DNA of 64,000 nt from Archaeoglobus veneficus SNP6 (GCF_000194625.1 NC_015320.1:1162612-1226611); one strand, 5' to 3'. Shown: positions 18,553 to 29,774, numbered from the stretch's first letter. Notes: a model not told the origin generated them from the letters alone. Made by a program: numbers and translations.

Positions 18553-19176
18553 TCAGCTCAGGTCAACTACGCTGTAGCCATCGACAGAACTTGGGATAAC
18601 GATCGTGTGGACTGTCGTGGCGCCAGTTGGCGGAATTATCTTAATCGTAGCAGTCTTGCCTTCTCCAAGACCGTTGTCCGTTGTTGCACTATTAGTTCCA
18701 GCGCGTATGTCAGAGATGCGCAGAGATATAATTGCCACATCCTCACGGTCATTCAACACTGGATTCGTGTTGGAATTGAGCGAACCATCCTCATCCTGGA
18801 CAGCATAGACCTTGAAATGTGTTGCATCTGCTGTTGTTCCAAACGTTAGCTCTTGCGCAGTGTTATCGTCAATATACTGCACAACAGTCTCACCCAGGTC
18901 AATGTTCAGACTTCCTGGCCTCAGCTTTATTGTCAGGTTAACCTCGTAAACCGTATCATTTGTGTCGTCAACAAGTCCTGCAGCGCTCACCACATCGATG
19001 CCTGTCGAAGTCTGCTCCGTCGCCTCCTTCCCCGTTGCCTGTGCCCTCTGCTGCAGAAGTCCTGCGGTGTTAATCAGAACGGCTGCTGCGATTGCTGCAA
19101 CCAGTACCATCGCTATGAAGACAATCAGTGTGCCTATACCTACCTGTCCCTTTTCGTCTTTTCTAAACCTCGGCAT
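18553..19176 (-). CDS. flaB1: archaellin (first copy)
   Basis: Filament subunit, 207 residues, with the same [11 protein letters not shown] processing site and hydrophobic core as flaB2, then a diverged outer domain. The start is ATG 19176, preceded by GGTGGTGAG; an upstream ATG at 19194 lies before that ribosome site. Both archaellins end in the same residues (VVDLS) before the stop. The gene heads the flaB1-flaB2-small membrane protein unit. The rest of the archaellum machinery (flaF to flaJ) is not in the window. Confidence 0.93.
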   Translation of the reverse strand: MPRFRKDEKGQVGIGTLIVFIAMVLVAAIAAAVLINTAGLLQQRAQATGKEATEQTSTGIDVVSAAGLVDDTNDTVYEVNLTIKLRPGSLNIDLGETVVQYIDDNTAQELTFGTTADATHFKVYAVQDEDGSLNSNTNPVLNDREDVAIISLRISDIRAGTNSATTDNGLGEGKTATIKIIPPTGATTVHTIVIPSSVDGYSVVDLS

Positions 19177-19400
19177 ACTCACCACCACTATCATGGTGAT
19201 AATTATTACTTAATAAACCTTTCCCCATGATTATCATTTTTGAGAATTTCAGAATATAATAAATACCACAAATAATAAATTTTTTGACAATTACTTACGG
19301 ATTGAGCCATGTAAAAACAATAAAATCAAAAAATAAGCATGACAGTAGGAAATTAACTTTGACGCCAGCACAACCCATATTTAAAAATTTTATAAAGTAC

Positions 19401-19739
19401 TTATTTCTTCGAAAAACGTTTCAGACTGTCCCAAATCTCCGCCGGTTTTGGTTTAGCTTTCCAGCTAACTCGAATACCCTTGGAAGTAACCTCAATTTTT
19501 AGGCTTTCGAGTGTTGACACGTAAGCTGCTCTGCGTTTCTGCCCTTCAACCAGGACCTTCTCGGTTTCAACGAGTAACCCCTTCTCAATTAGCTCTTTGA
19601 ACTTTCTATAGCAGGTGGCCTGAGGTATTCCAAGTTCTTCGCTTATTTCCTGAACCGTAACAGGTCTTTCCATTGCCCTTGAGAGTATCTTTATACTCCA
19701 GACATCCAGCAGCGTACTTATCGTGTCCTCCGAAACCAT
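19401..19739 (-). CDS. winged-helix transcriptional regulator
   Basis: A 112-residue protein. Residues 1-60 form an ArsR/MarR-like winged helix, with PVTVQEISEELGIPQATCYRKFKELIEKGLLVE giving the helix-turn-helix and start of the wing. The C-terminal part is basic (KGIRVSWKAKPKPAEIWDSLKRFSKK) with no recognised ligand pocket. The ATG follows GAGGTGGATC. It lies upstream of the archaellin genes on the same strand but 225 bases away, so it may control motility; this is inference from position. Confidence 0.75.
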   Translation of the reverse strand: MVSEDTISTLLDVWSIKILSRAMERPVTVQEISEELGIPQATCYRKFKELIEKGLLVETEKVLVEGQKRRAAYVSTLESLKIEVTSKGIRVSWKAKPKPAEIWDSLKRFSKK

Positions 19740-19784
19740 GATCCACCTCTAATTTTTTAAACAGGTTGGGAACAATAACGCACT

Positions 19785-20102
19785 GTGAAAGTATTTAGAG
19801 AAGACGGAAGTGTTCTGATTGAAGAACTCGTTCTTGCCAGAGGTTTTCGCAGATACATTGGACTTATGTTCAGATTGAAAATGCCGTATGAGGGGTTGCT
19901 GTTGAGCATGGAGGGTACTGAATTTATCCACTCATTTTTCGTATTCTTTCCGTTCAAAGCTATATTTCTCGATGACGATTTCAGGGTCGTTGAAACGTGC
20001 ATTATGAAGCCATTTACCGTTAAAAGAGTAAAAGCTGATTGGGTTCTCGAAACAAGTCCGGAGAAAGTTGTGAAAAAAGGAGAAACGCTCGTCATACGTT
20101 AA
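19785..20102 (+). CDS. DUF192 family protein
   Basis: A 105-residue protein matching the DUF192 (PF02643) fold: LARGFRRYIGLMFR, then a segment ending HSFFVFFPFKAIFLDDDFRVVE, then the conserved ADWVLETSP and a final KKGETLVIR. Many DUF192 proteins have a signal peptide; this one does not, so it should be cytoplasmic. The function of the family is not known. It starts with GTG and its 3' end overlaps the convergent cheF by 11 bases. Confidence 0.75.
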   Translation: MKVFREDGSVLIEELVLARGFRRYIGLMFRLKMPYEGLLLSMEGTEFIHSFFVFFPFKAIFLDDDFRVVETCIMKPFTVKRVKADWVLETSPEKVVKKGETLVIR

Positions 20103-20949
20103 TATCCTCCACATATCTGCTTACGGCAACCTCACCGTAAACCGTCAGCCTGCCATTTTTGAGCATGCCCTTCTGCTCGAGGCTATAGACGATTCTGTGC
20201 ACGTCAGCAGCTTCCATACCCATAATAGCAGGTAGATCCTCAACTGTGACACCAGAATATATGGCCTGAAGCACCTGCTTTTCCATCTTGCTGAGATTTG
20301 CTTTCTCAACTTTCTTGAGTATATCAGCGAACTCAAATCCGACGTACCTGCTCAGTAAGTTGAGAACGCGTTTGTCGGGAATGTAAATGTACGAAACCAC
20401 TGCCTCACCGTTTTCCATCAAACGAACGTTTAAAATTTCGACTTTTTTACTGTTCACCGTCCTCAGCTCTTTCTTTATGTCTCTAACCGATGAAAGTTTA
20501 ATCTTCGACTGGTCGAGGAGTATTGCACCTCTTGCAATACCCAGCTTCCCGTTTTTCCAAATAGTGTTGAGAACGATGCCTCCTCTTATTGCAGGATGCT
20601 TGTAGATGACAGGATTACCCATTAAGAGAAGCTTCATCAGGAGGTAAAAAAATTTAGACAATCTGTCATCTTTCGCCTTTATTACAACGATATTGGGCGA
20701 GCCGTTCTTCACGAATGCTATCTTCATGGAATCCTCAAGCATATCCTTTAGATCATCCGGAACTTCGATTTTTCTGACATCAAAGATACTACTAAGAGGT
20801 ATTACTATCCTGTCGCTTGCACTTGCGATTAGAAGACGCTTCGTGCTAAGAATTATGCGAGATTTTTCAAAGTCCTCTATCTTTCGCTTTACTCCCTTCT
20901 CCAGGGAAACAGCCGACTTGGCCATAAAGTCAGCTACTATCTTCTCCAT
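20092..20949 (-). CDS. cheF: archaeal taxis adaptor CheF-like protein
   Basis: A 285-residue protein resembling CheF, the archaeal adaptor that links CheY to the archaellum motor. The N-terminal two-thirds is a PH-like/DUF439 region (RIILSTKRLLIASASDRIVIPLSS, later IWKNGKLGIARGAILL), and the last 80 residues form a winged helix (LSKMEKQVLQAIYSGVTVEDLPAIMGMEAADVHRIVYSLEQKGML). Its position near archaellin genes supports the assignment. No other che gene is in the window. Confidence 0.65.
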   Translation of the reverse strand: MEKIVADFMAKSAVSLEKGVKRKIEDFEKSRIILSTKRLLIASASDRIVIPLSSIFDVRKIEVPDDLKDMLEDSMKIAFVKNGSPNIVVIKAKDDRLSKFFYLLMKLLLMGNPVIYKHPAIRGGIVLNTIWKNGKLGIARGAILLDQSKIKLSSVRDIKKELRTVNSKKVEILNVRLMENGEAVVSYIYIPDKRVLNLLSRYVGFEFADILKKVEKANLSKMEKQVLQAIYSGVTVEDLPAIMGMEAADVHRIVYSLEQKGMLKNGRLTVYGEVAVSRYVEDINV

Positions 20950-21002
20950 GGTTTAGATAAAATATTCTTGAAAAATTTTTAAAGTTTACTCCTCAAAAGA
21001 AT

Positions 21003-21959
21003 TTAATCTCCAAGTCGCCCAATCAAACCGCAAACGAGGAGCGGAAGAATAATCGTTGCATCCCCTTCAACAGTAACCTGTTTAGCCCCCTCCTTGATTT
21101 TGCCCCAGGAAATTGCTTCCCTTGGTCTCGCCCCAGAAAGACTTCCATCCCATTCCACCGCCGTTGTTACATAGACAACATAATCGAGGCCACCCTTGAA
21201 CTGGTTCCACCATATGGTGTGGTGCTTAGATATACCTCCTCCAACTATTAGTGCCCCCGTACGCTCTGATTCGAAAACAATATCGCTCAGTTCGCTCTCG
21301 TCTGCAAGCACGTCAATAACGAAGTCCTTATGCTGCTGGTAGAAAATCCAGAGCTGGCTTCCCACAGCCCCATCAGTTATGCCCGGAATAAAAACAGGAA
21401 TTCTGTTCTTATAAGACCAGTAAACTATCGAATCCTCTGCGTCTGGCTCTCCTTCGATACGCTTTCCAATTTCCCACACCAGCTCTCTCGTGGAGAGTCT
21501 CTTCTTGCTGCTGTAGATGTCCTCAATTATTGGAAGGAGTTTCTCCTCGAGAATCAAACCATAACTCTCATTTGGAGCAAGCACATTTCCTATGCGATTG
21601 ATTCCCATGCGGTGCAGTTCGGCATCATCGAGCATGAAGCTTCCATGGTAGTAGTCTCTCCAGATTCTTGCGAGATCATGGTCGAGGGTTCCGCACGTCG
21701 TAATTATCACATCGACGAGTTTCCTTTTGACGAGTTCCTTTATGACGCCCCTCGTACCTGTAGCTACTATGGCAGCAGGAAATGAGAGAAAGACCGTTGC
21801 ATCACTCTTAACCATTTCTTCCAGAACGTGCATCGCTTCAGCAACTTTTTTCGCAGTGAATCCTCCAGCCCTGCCAAACTGCTCTACGAGCTCTTCAACA
21901 GTAAGTCCTCTTCGCACTTCGATGTCCCTAACGGGCTCGGTAAAATCAGTCACAGTCAC
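21003..21959 (-). CDS. dys: deoxyhypusine synthase
   Basis: Transfers the aminobutyl group of spermidine to a lysine of aIF5A with NAD, the first step to hypusine. The 318-residue protein has the active-site block GGGISKHH, with the nucleophilic Lys, followed by YVTTAVEWDGSLSGARPREAISWGKI. These match the eukaryote-like form more closely than the shorter archaeal paralogues. It lies about 50 bases downstream of EF-2 on the same strand, placing a translation-factor modification enzyme at the end of the translation operon. The substrate gene aif5A is not in the window. Confidence 0.92.
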   Translation of the reverse strand: MTVTDFTEPVRDIEVRRGLTVEELVEQFGRAGGFTAKKVAEAMHVLEEMVKSDATVFLSFPAAIVATGTRGVIKELVKRKLVDVIITTCGTLDHDLARIWRDYYHGSFMLDDAELHRMGINRIGNVLAPNESYGLILEEKLLPIIEDIYSSKKRLSTRELVWEIGKRIEGEPDAEDSIVYWSYKNRIPVFIPGITDGAVGSQLWIFYQQHKDFVIDVLADESELSDIVFESERTGALIVGGGISKHHTIWWNQFKGGLDYVVYVTTAVEWDGSLSGARPREAISWGKIKEGAKQVTVEGDATIILPLLVCGLIGRLGD

Positions 21960-22007
21960 GATACCACCTGCGGCAAGAACAGAAGGGCAAAAAACAAATA
22001 AAAGAAG

Positions 22008-24194
22008 TTAACCAACGAAGTCCTCTGGCTTCGGCATCTCGAGCTTGAGTCCCTTGCGCTTTCTGACCTCCATTATGAATTCCTCAAGGAGGTTAGCAGG
22101 AACTGGCTCGAAACCTGCATGCTCAACGCTCCACATGGCCTTGCCCGCTGTTGCTGACCTGATGTCGCCAGCAAATCCGAACATCTCTTTGACTGGAGCT
22201 TTCGCGACGACTGTCACCATGTCGCCCTCTGTATTCATCTCGAGGATCTGACCTCTCCTTCCCTGAATCTCCCTTGTTACGTTTCCGAGCATGTCCTGCG
22301 GGACTGTAACGAAGACTTTCTGGTACGGCTCGAGCAGCGTCGGATTTGCCTGAAGCATTGCCGCAAATATCGCACTCCTTACAGCCGGAATAACCTGCGC
22401 TGGACCTCTGTGAACAGCATCCTCGTGCAACTTACAGTCCACGAGCTTTACCTTAACTCCGTGAACCGGTTCTCTCGCAAGTGGCCCGGCTCTCATCGCT
22501 TCTCTAAAACCTTCAAGTATGAGTTCCATTGTCTCGTTGAGATACTGGATACCCTTGGTTACATCGCAGAACACGTTACCTTCGTAGTACTCCTGTATAC
22601 CGGCAGCCTCTTCCTTCGAAAGCCCTGCTTCTTCAAGCAGCCTTCTGCGCTCCTTCTTGTCCATCTTCATGTCCACTTCGCCTTCCTTGAAGAGCCGGAT
22701 GACTTCTTCGGGCAAAGGCTCTACGACGATGTAGAACCTGTTGTGCTTGTTAGGCGATTTACCCTCAACAATCGGTGACGTGGATGTTACAGTCTCTCTG
22801 AACACGACTATAGGTGGTGACGTTATAACTTCCAGTCCACGCTCTCTTCTTATCTTCTCAACTGTAACTTCAAGGTGGAGTTCACCCATTCCGCTGATCA
22901 GGTGCTCTCCTGTCTCCTCGTTGAGCGTCACGTGCAGTGTTGGATCTTCCTTCGCAACCTGCCTGAGAACTTCAATTAACTTTGGAAGATCGCGAGGATT
23001 CTTTGCCTCGATAGCCATCGTAACCACTGGCTCGCTTATGTGCTTGATCGCTTCGAAGGGCTCAAACTTCTCAAGTGTAGAACACGTTGAACCTGCTACG
23101 GCATCTTTCAAACCGACGATTGCAACGATGTTGCCCGCAGGAATCTCTGACACTTCGACGCGCTTTGGACCCATGAACAGGCCGACGGTCTGAATTCTGT
23201 TCTTTGCCTTTCTGTCCACTATATAGAGCTCCATACCTGCCTTGAGTGTTCCACTGAAAAGCCTACCGACTGCGATTTCACCTGCATGTGGATCCACGAC
23301 AATCTTCGTAACCATCAGCGCTACCGGCCCGTTGGGATCGCACTTGACCATTGCCTGACCTTCAGGACTCTCTACGTTGCCCCTCCAGATTGTGGCAATC
23401 CTCTCCTTCTGAGCCTGGATTGGTGAAGGCAAATGCTTGACGACCATGTCAAGAACGACGCTGTGAAGCGGGCTCTTCTTCGAAAGTTCCTTCACGTTGT
23501 CTGATTTAATGTAATCGTAGACCTCCTTGAAGCCAATACCCGTATCTTTCATTGCTGGCACGCTTACAGCCCACTTGTACAGAGCAGAACCAAAGGCAAC
23601 GCTACCAGCAGCAACATCAAGCTTCCACTCGTCGTATTTCTCTGGCCTCATGGCTTTGATGAGCTTGTTGACCTCAAGGATTACCTTCATCAGCTTTTCC
23701 TGCATCTGATCCGGTGTGAGTTCGAGTTCCCTTATGAGCCTGTCAACCTTATTGACGAAAAGGACTGGCTTGACGTTCTCTCGTAATGCCTGTCTGAGCA
23801 CGGTCTCGGTCTGAGGCATTACGCCCTCGACTGCATCAACGACCACGATTACTCCATCAACGGCTCTCATCGCCCTCGTAACGTCTCCACCGAAGTCTAC
23901 GTGACCAGGAGTGTCAATCAGGTTGATGAGATACTCGTCGCCCTTGTATTCGTGAACCATGGAGACATTTGCAGCATGGATTGTGATGCCGCGCTCCTTC
24001 TCCTGCTCGTCGAAGTCAAGGTAGAGCTGCCTTCCGGCAAGCTCTTCGCTAATCATTCCCGCTCCGGCAAGTAGATTATCACTGAGAGTCGTTTTGCCAT
24101 GGTCGATGTGGGCAACTATGCCCATGTTCCTGATTTTGTCTGGTTTCCACATCAGTTCTTTGATTTTGTCAATCATCTTCTTTGCTCTCGTCAT
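22008..24194 (-). CDS. fusA: translation elongation factor 2
   Basis: Archaeal EF-2 (728 residues), the ribosomal translocation GTPase. The G domain shows AHIDHGKT (28-35), [13 protein letters not shown] and NKVD. Domain IV carries the diphthamide loop [18 protein letters not shown], whose His is the diphthamide site in archaea and eukaryotes. Domain V ends with the [21 protein letters not shown] tail. It follows rps7 by 20 bases in the str-type operon. Confidence 0.97.
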   Translation of the reverse strand: MTRAKKMIDKIKELMWKPDKIRNMGIVAHIDHGKTTLSDNLLAGAGMISEELAGRQLYLDFDEQEKERGITIHAANVSMVHEYKGDEYLINLIDTPGHVDFGGDVTRAMRAVDGVIVVVDAVEGVMPQTETVLRQALRENVKPVLFVNKVDRLIRELELTPDQMQEKLMKVILEVNKLIKAMRPEKYDEWKLDVAAGSVAFGSALYKWAVSVPAMKDTGIGFKEVYDYIKSDNVKELSKKSPLHSVVLDMVVKHLPSPIQAQKERIATIWRGNVESPEGQAMVKCDPNGPVALMVTKIVVDPHAGEIAVGRLFSGTLKAGMELYIVDRKAKNRIQTVGLFMGPKRVEVSEIPAGNIVAIVGLKDAVAGSTCSTLEKFEPFEAIKHISEPVVTMAIEAKNPRDLPKLIEVLRQVAKEDPTLHVTLNEETGEHLISGMGELHLEVTVEKIRRERGLEVITSPPIVVFRETVTSTSPIVEGKSPNKHNRFYIVVEPLPEEVIRLFKEGEVDMKMDKKERRRLLEEAGLSKEEAAGIQEYYEGNVFCDVTKGIQYLNETMELILEGFREAMRAGPLAREPVHGVKVKLVDCKLHEDAVHRGPAQVIPAVRSAIFAAMLQANPTLLEPYQKVFVTVPQDMLGNVTREIQGRRGQILEMNTEGDMVTVVAKAPVKEMFGFAGDIRSATAGKAMWSVEHAGFEPVPANLLEEFIMEVRKRKGLKLEMPKPEDFVG

Positions 24195-24214
24195 TTCACA
24201 TCCCTACCTCTATG

Positions 24215-24805
24215 TTACCTCGCGGATTTCGCAACCCTCTCAATTTCTTCCTTCTTCGCGACAGCGTAGCTCTTGCTGTCGTTGTTCGCAGCAGCAATAA
24301 TCTCGTCTGCAAGGCAAGCAGCGATGCTGCGCTTCGACTTGAACGCAGCCTTTCTTGCGCCCTCGCAGATATTTCTCAGAGCAATGTCAAGGCGGCGAAG
24401 ACTCGAGGTATCAACAGACTTCGGTACTGCGATACCACCGTATTTGAGCCTTACAATCTCCTCGCGAGGCCCGGCATTAATCAAAGCGTCAACAAGAACC
24501 TGTATGGGGTTCTTCTTGGTCTTCTTCTCAATAATCTCAAAAGCTTCCTTAACAATATTGTATGCAAGAATCTTCTTTCCAGTGTTGTGCTCTTTCCTCA
24601 TCACCTTGTTAATGAGCCTCTCAACAATGAACACCTTCTGCTTCGCGAAGGGCGTGTTCGCGTGTCTACCGTGGGTGTGCGGGACAAAGCGAGGTTCGAG
24701 GCATATGTAGTTCTTCAATGCCGGGTCGCTTACTTCAACTTCCTTAGGGTTGTACTTCCCGAATACGTAGAGTTCCTCTTCCGTGAAACCGTATTTCATA
24801 GCCAT
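24215..24805 (-). CDS. rps7: 30S ribosomal protein S7
   Basis: Archaeal S7 (uS7), 196 residues, binding the 3' domain of 16S rRNA at the decoding head. Family motifs include [26 protein letters not shown] and the C-terminal SFAVAKKEE-like segment ([18 protein letters not shown]). The long N-terminal extension is normal for archaea. It lies 10 bases after rps12. Confidence 0.96.
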   Translation of the reverse strand: MAMKYGFTEEELYVFGKYNPKEVEVSDPALKNYICLEPRFVPHTHGRHANTPFAKQKVFIVERLINKVMRKEHNTGKKILAYNIVKEAFEIIEKKTKKNPIQVLVDALINAGPREEIVRLKYGGIAVPKSVDTSSLRRLDIALRNICEGARKAAFKSKRSIAACLADEIIAAANNDSKSYAVAKKEEIERVAKSAR

Positions 24806-24815
24806 CCCTCTTGCA

Positions 24816-25244
24816 TTACCTCAGTGGTTTCTCCTTTCTTCCCTTCCAGAGCTCCTTGAGAGACGTGTTGTTAACCTTGATTACCTTGTATCTGACACCC
24901 GGAATGTCTCCCATGCTCCTTCCCATTCTGCCTCCGATCTTCTCCACGACGACCTCGTCGTGTTCGTCGATGAAGTTTATCGCTCCGTCTCCAGGCGTAA
25001 ATGCGGTTATCTGCCTGCCGTTCTTTATGAGCTGCACTCTGACAGCCTTTCGTATACCTGAGTTCGGCTGTCTTGCCTCGATACCTATTTTCTCCAGCAC
25101 TATGCCCCTCGCCATTGGTGCTCCTTCCAGTGGGTCAGCCTTTACGTTAAGCTCGAGTATTCTGCGCACGTACCTCTTATCACTCCATCTGAACTTCTTC
25201 CTGTTTTCTATCAGCTTCCTTGCCGCAAACAAACCTTTACCCAT
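24816..25244 (-). CDS. rps12: 30S ribosomal protein S12
   Basis: Archaeal S12 (uS12), 142 residues, a decoding-centre protein. Visible motifs are [19 protein letters not shown], with the PNS loop contacting the A site, [14 protein letters not shown] and the [18 protein letters not shown] tail. It lies 10 bases after the NusA-like gene in the operon. Confidence 0.97.
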   Translation of the reverse strand: MGKGLFAARKLIENRKKFRWSDKRYVRRILELNVKADPLEGAPMARGIVLEKIGIEARQPNSGIRKAVRVQLIKNGRQITAFTPGDGAINFIDEHDEVVVEKIGGRMGRSMGDIPGVRYKVIKVNNTSLKELWKGRKEKPLR

Positions 25245-25254
25245 GCCTTACACC

Positions 25255-25674
25255 TCACTTCACTATTATATCATCGATATCGTGATGCCTCCTCGCCAAC
25301 TCCTTGGCTTTATTTATATTTTTTCCGCCCTTGCCGATGGCAAGGCCCTTATACTGAGGATCAACACCCACCTGGGCAATCTTCTTACCACCTTTCTCGA
25401 TTAACTTCACTTTCACCTTGATGGGTTTAAAAATGTTGACTATGAACTCTGCCGGATCATCTGAATGTTCAATGACTTCAATGCGCTTACCCATCAGCTC
25501 CCTCGCCCTTTCTATGTTGATTCCGCCTTTCCCTATTGCTGCTCCCATATCACCTTTCTTCACGACGAAAATTATCCTGTCGTCCTGAATCATGCAATCC
25601 TTAACGCTTGCTCCTGTCAAACTTTCAAAAAGAGTTAGATACCTGATACTCTCAGCAGAAAGTTTTACCCCCAT
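25255..25674 (-). CDS. nusA: NusA-like KH-domain transcription factor
   Basis: A 139-residue archaeal NusA-like protein consisting of two KH domains only. The GXXG loops are GAAIGKGGINIERAR and GLAIGKGGKNINKAK. Unlike bacterial NusA it lacks the N-terminal polymerase-binding and S1 domains. It is encoded between L30e and S12 in the RNA polymerase operon, the conserved archaeal position. Confidence 0.93.
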   Translation of the reverse strand: MGVKLSAESIRYLTLFESLTGASVKDCMIQDDRIIFVVKKGDMGAAIGKGGINIERARELMGKRIEVIEHSDDPAEFIVNIFKPIKVKVKLIEKGGKKIAQVGVDPQYKGLAIGKGGKNINKAKELARRHHDIDDIIVK

Positions 25675-25716
25675 ACTACCATCCTCTTGAAATTCTCTAA
25701 ATTAAATAAAAATGAA

Positions 25717-26004
25717 TCAGGCTGCATTGAGAATCTCCGATTCTCCGGCTTCGAGTATTGCCAGTGCAGCAACGCTGAAGGGTTTACCGCACGCTGCCCC
25801 GAGTTCCATGTTCGTGCCGTTGAAAGTAACGACAGGCACATCGAATGACCTTATACGCTCCATAACATCCTCAGGGCAGTTCATCGCCACAACGACGAGT
25901 TTTGCCTCTCCACTCTTCAAAGCCTTCAGCGTTCGCTTGCTACCGAGGTAAACCCTTCCCGTTTTCAACGCCTTTCGCAACGCTTTCTCAATATCTACCT
26001 TCAT
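25717..26004 (-). CDS. rpl30e: ribosomal protein L30e
   Basis: A 95-residue L30e/L7Ae-fold protein (GRVYLGSKRTLKALKSGEAKLVVVAMNCP, then VPVVTFNGTNMELGAACGKPFSVAALAI). In archaea this gene sits between rpoA2 and nusA, as here. It starts 5 bases after the rpoA2 stop. Members of this fold bind K-turn RNA. Confidence 0.94.
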   Translation of the reverse strand: MKVDIEKALRKALKTGRVYLGSKRTLKALKSGEAKLVVVAMNCPEDVMERIRSFDVPVVTFNGTNMELGAACGKPFSVAALAILEAGESEILNAA

Positions 26005-26009
26005 CTACA

Positions 26010-27140
26010 TCACCTCAGCTTTGCAATTAGCTCAACATCCCCTGTCCCGAGCTTGATTGGCTGTCCAACTATAATATTTTCAGTTATTCCGCTGAGCCTG
26101 TCTATTTCTCCACGCACGGCCGCATCAAGCAAATTGTTGACGGTCATCTCGAAGGCTGCCCTTGCAAGTATGCTCTGCTTCTCTCCCGCAACTCCGTGTC
26201 TTCCAATCTGCTTGAGTTCTCCATCAGCCGTCATTACATCCGCCACGAGCATTATATGCCTTACGTTAACCTCGAGACCCTGCTCTTCCAGTGTGGATAT
26301 TGCTTCTCTTATCACCGCATTTCTCGCTGCTTCAATGCCGAGAACCTCGTATATCTCATATATATCATTTGTGAGAGTTCTCGTCGGATCCACGCCTTTT
26401 ATCTTCATCACTTTCTTAAGGTTCGAGCCCTCTGTGTAAAGCACGTACTCGTCATCCTCCTTCCTTATTATAACCCTGCGTATTTCTTTTATTCCCGCAA
26501 GCACGAGTTTCTTAAGCTTGTCGAATGTATCCATCAGAGCCTTGTAGGACGGTTCGGTTATCGGAATTATAAGCCTGCCGTCCTCCTCTATAACCTCAGT
26601 TTTGAGTCCCTTCTCCAGGCGTTTTTTGACCTCTTCGAGTGTCAGTTGTTTTCTTTCGAGGGCTTTCTCGTCGGGTGAGATTATAATCCTCATGTGCCTT
26701 ATGTCCGTTGCAATGTCTGCTATATCGAGGATGTATGTTGCCTCAATCCGGTTTGCAACTTCTCTCGCCTTGTTCCTGTCCTTGGCGTACTCTTCCGTAA
26801 GTCTTATGGTCATCATTGGCGTTGATGGGTTCTTGCGGACATCGAGAATTTCTATGAGCCTTGGCAGACCCAGAGTAACGTCAATTTCTGCGACACCTGC
26901 GTAGTGGAACGTTCTCATCGTCATCTGGGTACCAGGCTCTCCAATAGACTGTGCTGCAACTATTCCTGCTGCTTCTCCCGGCTCCATCAGGTTCGCGAGG
27001 TAAGCCTGATAGCACCTCTCAACTATCTTTCTGGCTGTGGTCTTGTTAACGCCGAGTTTTTCAAGCTCCGCTTTCAGCTCCGCCTTGACTGAAGAAGGAA
27101 GAGGGTATTTGTCAAGAATATCATCATACTTCACGCTCAT
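26010..27140 (-). CDS. rpoA2: RNA polymerase subunit A''
   Basis: C-terminal part of the split largest subunit, 376 residues. It carries the trigger-loop region ([30 protein letters not shown]) and the C-terminal jaw/clamp segments (SRHGVAGE-like [20 protein letters not shown] and [13 protein letters not shown]). The start overlaps the rpoA1 stop by four bases (ATGA), ensuring coupled synthesis of the two halves. Confidence 0.97.
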   Translation of the reverse strand: MSVKYDDILDKYPLPSSVKAELKAELEKLGVNKTTARKIVERCYQAYLANLMEPGEAAGIVAAQSIGEPGTQMTMRTFHYAGVAEIDVTLGLPRLIEILDVRKNPSTPMMTIRLTEEYAKDRNKAREVANRIEATYILDIADIATDIRHMRIIISPDEKALERKQLTLEEVKKRLEKGLKTEVIEEDGRLIIPITEPSYKALMDTFDKLKKLVLAGIKEIRRVIIRKEDDEYVLYTEGSNLKKVMKIKGVDPTRTLTNDIYEIYEVLGIEAARNAVIREAISTLEEQGLEVNVRHIMLVADVMTADGELKQIGRHGVAGEKQSILARAAFEMTVNNLLDAAVRGEIDRLSGITENIIVGQPIKLGTGDVELIAKLR

Positions 27141-29752
27141 GCCTTCTCACCCAGCACCTCATTAATTATTCTTTTAACGTCCACAGACTTACCTCTGAAG
27201 CTCTTCATCGGATCGACTCCGTCCTCGCCGTAACGGAATTGTACAAGCAATCCTGACGTCTGCTCTCTAACCGTACCATCGTACTCAACCTTCAGATCTT
27301 GCAGAGCGTTGATGAGTCTGCGTTGCAGATAACCCGACTGAGATGTTCTAACAGCAGTATCGACGAGACCTTCTCTACCACCCATGGCGTGGAAGAAGAA
27401 TTCGATTGGATTCAGGCCTTCCTTATAGCTGCTCCTCACGAATCCCCTCGCCTTAGCTCCAAGGTCGCCAGGTTTAAAGTGTGGGAGAGTACGGTTCGTA
27501 TATGTATAGCCTCTCTTTATGCGTTCTCCTCTAACCGACTGCTGACCAATACATGCCGCCATCTGAGTAAGGTTGAGCATGGAGCCTCTTGCTCCACTGA
27601 CTGCCATGATAACCGCTGAATTATCCATACCAAGGAACCTGCTCGCTATTTTACCCGCCTGGTCTCTCGCCTTACCAAGAACCTGCATTATCTTCATCTC
27701 AAGGGTTTCCTCGATGCTCCTACCCGGCATTGGCTCAAGGTTTCCTTCCCTGTATGCCTTTATGAGTTCCTCGACCTTCTTCTCTGCCTCACTTATAACC
27801 TCGTGAATCTGACTAACAGCTTCTTCCGGAATGTCCTCGTCGCTTATACCGAAGGAGAATCCCGTGTACATGATTGCTCTTATCGCGAGCTGCGTCATGT
27901 TGTCTATGAAGCGCTTGGTCTCCTCACTTCCATACTTCCTCATTATCTCGTCGATAATTATGCCCTTAAAGGCTCCGACGGCCTTCTCGTCGATGGTTCC
28001 ACAAATTAGTTCTCCATTCTTTATAATCACGTATGCATCGTACTCGCATTCTTCTTTCTTGCACTCCTCGCAGCCCTGGCAGATTTCCGCCTTGAACTCT
28101 ATGGATATGTCCGGAAGTATGAGGCTGAAAAGCTGCTTCCCAGTCCAGAGTAGCTTCTCCTTGTACTTCGGCTCCGGCAGCTCGGTTATGTTGAGTGCCT
28201 TCAGTATTGACATCGCCTCTTCTCTCGTGAAAAGTTTCTCGCCTCTCGTGAGCAGGTAAAGGCCGCTTATGTGGTCGTGGATACCACCGATGATCGGTCC
28301 ACCAAACCTCGGCGACAGGATGTGCTCCTGAACGGCCATCAGTACCTTCGCCTCTGCTTGAGCCTCGAGGCTCTGCGGCACGTGCAGGTTCATCTCATCG
28401 CCATCGAAGTCAGCGTTATATGGAGGACATACTGCCGGGTTGAGTCTGAAGGTCTTGTAGGGCAGAACGCGCACGTAGTGGGCCATTATACTCATCCTGT
28501 GCAGAGAGGGCTGACGGTTGAAGAGCACGATATCTCCATCCTTAAGCTGCCTCTCAACTATCATTCCGGGCTCGAGCTTCTCTGCGAGCTCCTCTCTGTT
28601 GGTATCCATCACCCTGATTCTTCGTCCGTCTGGTCTGATGATATAGTTCGCCTTCGGGTGCTCGGTGCGAAGAACGTACTCCCTCGCCTCCTCTATGTTC
28701 TTCTCAGTAACGTAGAACGGAACCGTCAGTTCTTCAGCAATGACTTTCGGAACTCCAACCTCGTTTATACTCAGGTTGGGATCGGGCGAAATGACTGTTC
28801 TCGCGGAGAAGTTGACTCTCTTACCAGAAAGCGAACCCCTGAACCGACCTTCTTTACCCTTAAGGCGCTGAGCAAGGGTCTTGAGGGGCCTTCCACTTCT
28901 GTGCCTTGCTGGCGGTATTCCGCTTACCTCGTTGTCGAGATACGTCGTTACGTGGTACTGCAAAAGCTCCCAGAGGTCTTCGAGGATGAGCTGCGGAGCT
29001 CCAGCCTCCTTGTTCTCCATAAAGCGCTGGTTAATCCTGATTATATCAACGAGCTTGTGAGTTAAGTCGTCTTCACTCCTCTGACCCGTTTCAAGAATAA
29101 TTGAAGGTCGAACGGTTACGGGCGGAACGGGCAGAACTGTTAAAACCATCCACTCCGGCCTTACGGCCTTCGGATCCATACCAAAAGCAGGCAAATCATC
29201 GTCCGGGATTTTCTCCAGTCTCTCTCTTATATCCTTGGGTGTAAGCCTGTGTTCTCCCTCATAGAAGAATGTGGGTTTTTCGAATTTGATCTCAATCTGA
29301 TCCATCCCGCAGTGCGGGCACTTCTTTACAGCCTTCGTTATTCTGAACACTTCCTTAACAACATCTTCATAATCCTGGCCGAGGTCTCTCTTTCGCTCTA
29401 TTTCCTCTATGAATTTGTCCCTTTTATCGTCTTTCAGCAGAATCCTTCCACATTCCCTGCAGGTGGCGTTGAGTAGCTTGGCAATGAGCTTTGCATAGCC
29501 CACATGGATTACTGGGGCTGCAAGCTCGATGTGGCCGAAGTGTCCGGGGCACTCGCCAGCCTTGCCACCACAGGTTCTACATCTCAACCCGGGATCGATG
29601 ACGCCAAGGCGAGGATCCATTAATCCAGCCTCAATTGGGAAACCGTCATCGTCGTAGGTTTCAGGAGTTATTATCTTCGCTACGCTCATGCGGCGGATTT
29701 CCTGCGGACTCAAAACTTCAAACCTAATTCCCGATATTCTTTTCGGAATCAT
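27137..29752 (-). CDS. rpoA1: RNA polymerase subunit A'
   Basis: N-terminal part of the largest subunit, 871 residues. It has the clamp zinc site [17 protein letters not shown], a second Cys cluster (CRECGRILL with CPHCGMDQ), and the catalytic NADFDGD triad that binds the active-site Mg. ATG 29752 is preferred since MIPKRI is the usual N-terminus and GGTGATAGT precedes it; ATG 29773 would add seven residues before that site. Confidence 0.97.
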   Translation of the reverse strand: MIPKRISGIRFEVLSPQEIRRMSVAKIITPETYDDDGFPIEAGLMDPRLGVIDPGLRCRTCGGKAGECPGHFGHIELAAPVIHVGYAKLIAKLLNATCRECGRILLKDDKRDKFIEEIERKRDLGQDYEDVVKEVFRITKAVKKCPHCGMDQIEIKFEKPTFFYEGEHRLTPKDIRERLEKIPDDDLPAFGMDPKAVRPEWMVLTVLPVPPVTVRPSIILETGQRSEDDLTHKLVDIIRINQRFMENKEAGAPQLILEDLWELLQYHVTTYLDNEVSGIPPARHRSGRPLKTLAQRLKGKEGRFRGSLSGKRVNFSARTVISPDPNLSINEVGVPKVIAEELTVPFYVTEKNIEEAREYVLRTEHPKANYIIRPDGRRIRVMDTNREELAEKLEPGMIVERQLKDGDIVLFNRQPSLHRMSIMAHYVRVLPYKTFRLNPAVCPPYNADFDGDEMNLHVPQSLEAQAEAKVLMAVQEHILSPRFGGPIIGGIHDHISGLYLLTRGEKLFTREEAMSILKALNITELPEPKYKEKLLWTGKQLFSLILPDISIEFKAEICQGCEECKKEECEYDAYVIIKNGELICGTIDEKAVGAFKGIIIDEIMRKYGSEETKRFIDNMTQLAIRAIMYTGFSFGISDEDIPEEAVSQIHEVISEAEKKVEELIKAYREGNLEPMPGRSIEETLEMKIMQVLGKARDQAGKIASRFLGMDNSAVIMAVSGARGSMLNLTQMAACIGQQSVRGERIKRGYTYTNRTLPHFKPGDLGAKARGFVRSSYKEGLNPIEFFFHAMGGREGLVDTAVRTSQSGYLQRRLINALQDLKVEYDGTVREQTSGLLVQFRYGEDGVDPMKSFRGKSVDVKRIINEVLGEKA

Positions 29753-29774
29753 ACTATCACCTTTACCTATCATC

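Noticed and set aside
27137-27140. rpoA1/rpoA2 overlap as a frameshift
   Set aside because: The A'/A'' split is universal in archaea and the ATGA overlap is a normal coupling.
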